NCBI GenBank assembly: GCA_030039975.1
Contig: JASHUO010000787.1
Location: forward strand, 1 to 5,388
DNA: 5,388 nt
Direction: 5' to 3'
Source of the DNA: Alphaproteobacteria bacterium
GTDB lineage: Bacteria > Pseudomonadota > Alphaproteobacteria > ATCC43930 > CGMCC-115725
Position 1 is the stretch's first letter. Each line of letters starts with the position of its first letter. The position numbers and the translations under genes were made by a program. Below the pieces are notes generated by a model, which did not search any database, was not told the origin of the DNA, and saw only the letters and a program-made list of their open reading frames with translations. Positions 4,013 to 5,388 of this stretch are shown here, piece after piece.

Positions 4013-5020
4013 ATGGCAACGACGGTGCTTTACCCCGAAGGACAGCTTCCCGACGATGCGCTCGAGCGCGAGGTCTTCGGGCCGGAGGTGCGCGTGCTGC
4101 GCCGCGAAGCGGGCTCCATTGCCGAGCTCGCCGCCGGCGATTGCGCCGAGGTCGACGGCCTCATGATCTCGCGCTTCACCGTCACCGGCGCCGATATGGC
4201 GCGCTTCCCGCGGCTCCGCGCCATCGTGCGCATGGGCGTCGGCTATGACCGGCTCGACCGGCCGGCGGCGGCGGCGCGCAACATCCTCATCTGCAACGTG
4301 CCGGATTACGGCACCACAGAGGTCGCCGACCATGCCATCGCGCTGGCGCTGGCGCTGCGCCGCGGCATCATCCAGCATCACGATGCGCAGCGCCGGTCGC
4401 CGCCGCCCGCCTGGCGGCCGATTCCCGGCGATCTCGTCCGTCGCGCCTCAGTGCAAACCTTCGGCATTATCGGCCTTGGCCGCATCGGCACGGCGGCGGC
4501 GCTGCGCGCCCGCGCGTTTGGCTTCCGCGTCGTTTTCTACGATCCCTACCTGCCGAACGGCGCCGAGCTCGGCCTCGGCCTGTTGCGCGCGCCGACGCTG
4601 GAGGATTTGTTGCGTCAGACCGACACTCTCACCATCCACACGCCGCTGACCCGCGAGACGCGGCGGATGCTGGGCCTCGACCAACTCAAGCTCCTGCGGC
4701 GCGGCGCCGTGGTGGTGAACACGGCGCGCGGGCCGGTCATCGATGTCGATGCGCTCGGAACGCTGCTGCGCGACGGCCACATCGCCGGCGCCGGACTCGA
4801 CGTGCTGCCGGTCGAACCGCCGGTCGAACCACTGCCCGAGCTGATCCGCGCCTATCGCGCGCGGGAGCCCTGGCTCGAAGGCCGTCTGGTGGTGACGCCG
4901 CACGCGGCCTTCTACTCGCCGGAAGCGGTGCACGACACCCGCGTCAAGGCGGCCGAAACCATGCGCGCCGCCTTGCTCACCAACCGGCCACGCAACGTGA
5001 TCACGCCGGAGATGGATTAA
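4013..5020 (+). CDS. D-isomer-specific 2-hydroxyacid dehydrogenase, CtBP/phosphoglycerate dehydrogenase type
   Basis: The 335-residue product has the full two-domain layout. An N-terminal catalytic half (VRMGVGYDRLD at 72-82, NVPDYGTTEVADHAI at 95-109) leads into the NAD-binding Rossmann domain with GLGRIG at 154-159. D177 at the end of the second strand suggests NAD rather than NADP. The catalytic triad is present: R239 in NTARGPVID, E268 in GLDVLPVEPP and H297 in TPHAAFYSPEA. The family interconverts 2-oxoacids and D-2-hydroxyacids; the PHAAFYS context resembles C-terminal-binding-protein relatives, whose bacterial substrates are mostly unassigned. The frame is open upstream to 3770, but the start at 4013 follows AGGA by seven bases and begins where homologues do, while the upstream part overlaps the HD gene. 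It is 85 bp after the HD gene in the same direction. It converges on the RND gene with 65 bp between. Confidence 0.93.
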   Translation: MATTVLYPEGQLPDDALEREVFGPEVRVLRREAGSIAELAAGDCAEVDGLMISRFTVTGADMARFPRLRAIVRMGVGYDRLDRPAAAARNILICNVPDYGTTEVADHAIALALALRRGIIQHHDAQRRSPPPAWRPIPGDLVRRASVQTFGIIGLGRIGTAAALRARAFGFRVVFYDPYLPNGAELGLGLLRAPTLEDLLRQTDTLTIHTPLTRETRRMLGLDQLKLLRRGAVVVNTARGPVIDVDALGTLLRDGHIAGAGLDVLPVEPPVEPLPELIRAYRAREPWLEGRLVVTPHAAFYSPEAVHDTRVKAAETMRAALLTNRPRNVITPEMD

Positions 5021-5057
5021 GCCGGCATAGGTCAAAGCGAGCAGATTAAATCCTTCT

Positions 5058-5074
5058 CCGCCCCAGCGGGGCGG
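5058..5074. repeat. Small GC-rich hairpin at a convergent gene junction
   Basis: CCGCCCC (5058-5064), loop AGC, and GGGGCGG (5068-5074) form a perfect 7-bp stem between the converging dehydrogenase and RND genes. Neither side has a T tract, so Rho-independent termination is doubtful. The string CTTCTCCGCCCC...GGGGCGG...GGGGGAG looks like short dispersed intergenic hairpins in alphaproteobacterial genomes, which is an impression, not a search result. Confidence 0.45.
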
Positions 5075-5085
5075 TGGGGGAGCCC

Positions 5086-5388
5086 TCAGCGCAGTGCAGG
5101 CGACGTCACCGCGGCGATCTCGGCTTCGCGAGCGGCGGTGACTGAGGCGCGGTGGTCGCTGCCGAGGATGCAATAGACGGCGGGCAGCACGAAGAGGGTG
5201 AACAGCGTGCCGATCGACATGCCGGTGACGACGACGAGGCCGATCGAGAAGCGGCTTGCGGCGCCGGCGCCCGATGCGGTCAGCAGCGGGATGAGGCCCA
5301 CCACCATCGCCGCGGTCGTCATCAGGATCGGCCGGAGCCGCACCCGCGCGGCGCGCGCGATGGCCTGCACGCGGTCGAGCTCCTCGTT
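5086..5388 (-). CDS. RND-family multidrug efflux permease (C-terminal 100 residues, cut by window edge)
   Basis: The frame enters from the right edge and ends at TGA 5088-5086. The segment (R)VRLRPILMTTAAMVVGLIPLL (from about residue 15) is the signature before the penultimate membrane helix of AcrB/MexB-type pumps. It continues with TASGAGAASRFSIGLVVVTGM and the last helix, SIGTLFTLFVLPAVYCIL (58-75), then a 25-residue charged cytoplasmic tail. These inner-membrane trimers export drugs or other small molecules using the proton gradient, with a periplasmic adaptor and an outer-membrane channel. Family members have about 1,000-1,100 residues, so roughly 90% lies outside the window. GTG at 5370 is an internal codon, since the frame stays open to the edge with typical RND sequence. 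Substrate range cannot be inferred. It is the last gene of its transcript if the junction to the dehydrogenase is the operon end. Confidence 0.93.
   Translation of the reverse strand, partial: NEELDRVQAIARAARVRLRPILMTTAAMVVGLIPLLTASGAGAASRFSIGLVVVTGMSIGTLFTLFVLPAVYCILGSDHRASVTAAREAEIAAVTSPALR

Noticed and set aside
4448..5173. 241-codon minus-strand open frame
   Set aside because: Antisense to the dehydrogenase catalytic domain and overlapping the RND end; composition typical of a shadow frame.

Overview
The window looks like a chromosomal segment from a high-GC alphaproteobacterium, most likely Hyphomicrobiales (Rhizobiales) or a close relative. The reasons are the strong G/C preference at third codon positions, an HU-family protein of the type common in that group, and the overall gene complement. 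No genus can be named from the sequence. There are no tRNA or rRNA genes, CRISPR array, insertion sequence or phage genes. Eight genes are supported, two of them cut by the window edges.

Left part (1-1670): the N-terminal third of a thiamine-diphosphate enzyme of the benzoylformate decarboxylase/acetolactate synthase family runs off the left edge on the minus strand. Upstream of it, also on minus, is an HU-family nucleoid protein with a strong intrinsic terminator. A 413-bp intergenic region separates HU from a divergent plus-strand gene for a 58-residue protein that is 53% Lys+Arg and has no acidic residue, a protamine/histone-H1-like peptide. It has its own start, Shine-Dalgarno sequence and intrinsic terminator. 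Two small DNA-binding genes thus share one upstream region.

Middle part (1685-3074): a molybdate module. A short ModE-type regulator has the winged-helix DNA-binding domain but not the C-terminal molybdate-binding domains. It faces, tail to tail, modA, the periplasmic molybdate-binding protein. Their junction holds a 107-bp imperfect palindrome in which each strand carries a G-quadruplex-type run of four G tracts around a perfect central hairpin. A perfect 8-8-8 inverted repeat with ModE-operator layout lies 37 bp upstream of the modA start. modB and modC are not in the window.

Right part (3125-5388): divergent from modA is an HD-domain metalloprotein with a complete two-metal ligand set. 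It is followed in the same direction by a D-2-hydroxyacid dehydrogenase of the CtBP/phosphoglycerate dehydrogenase type. The 3' end of an RND efflux pump permease gene, on minus, converges on the dehydrogenase.

The most unusual items are the 58-aa basic peptide, the paired G-quadruplex palindrome, and the combination of a sensor-less ModE with a recognisable ModE box at modA.
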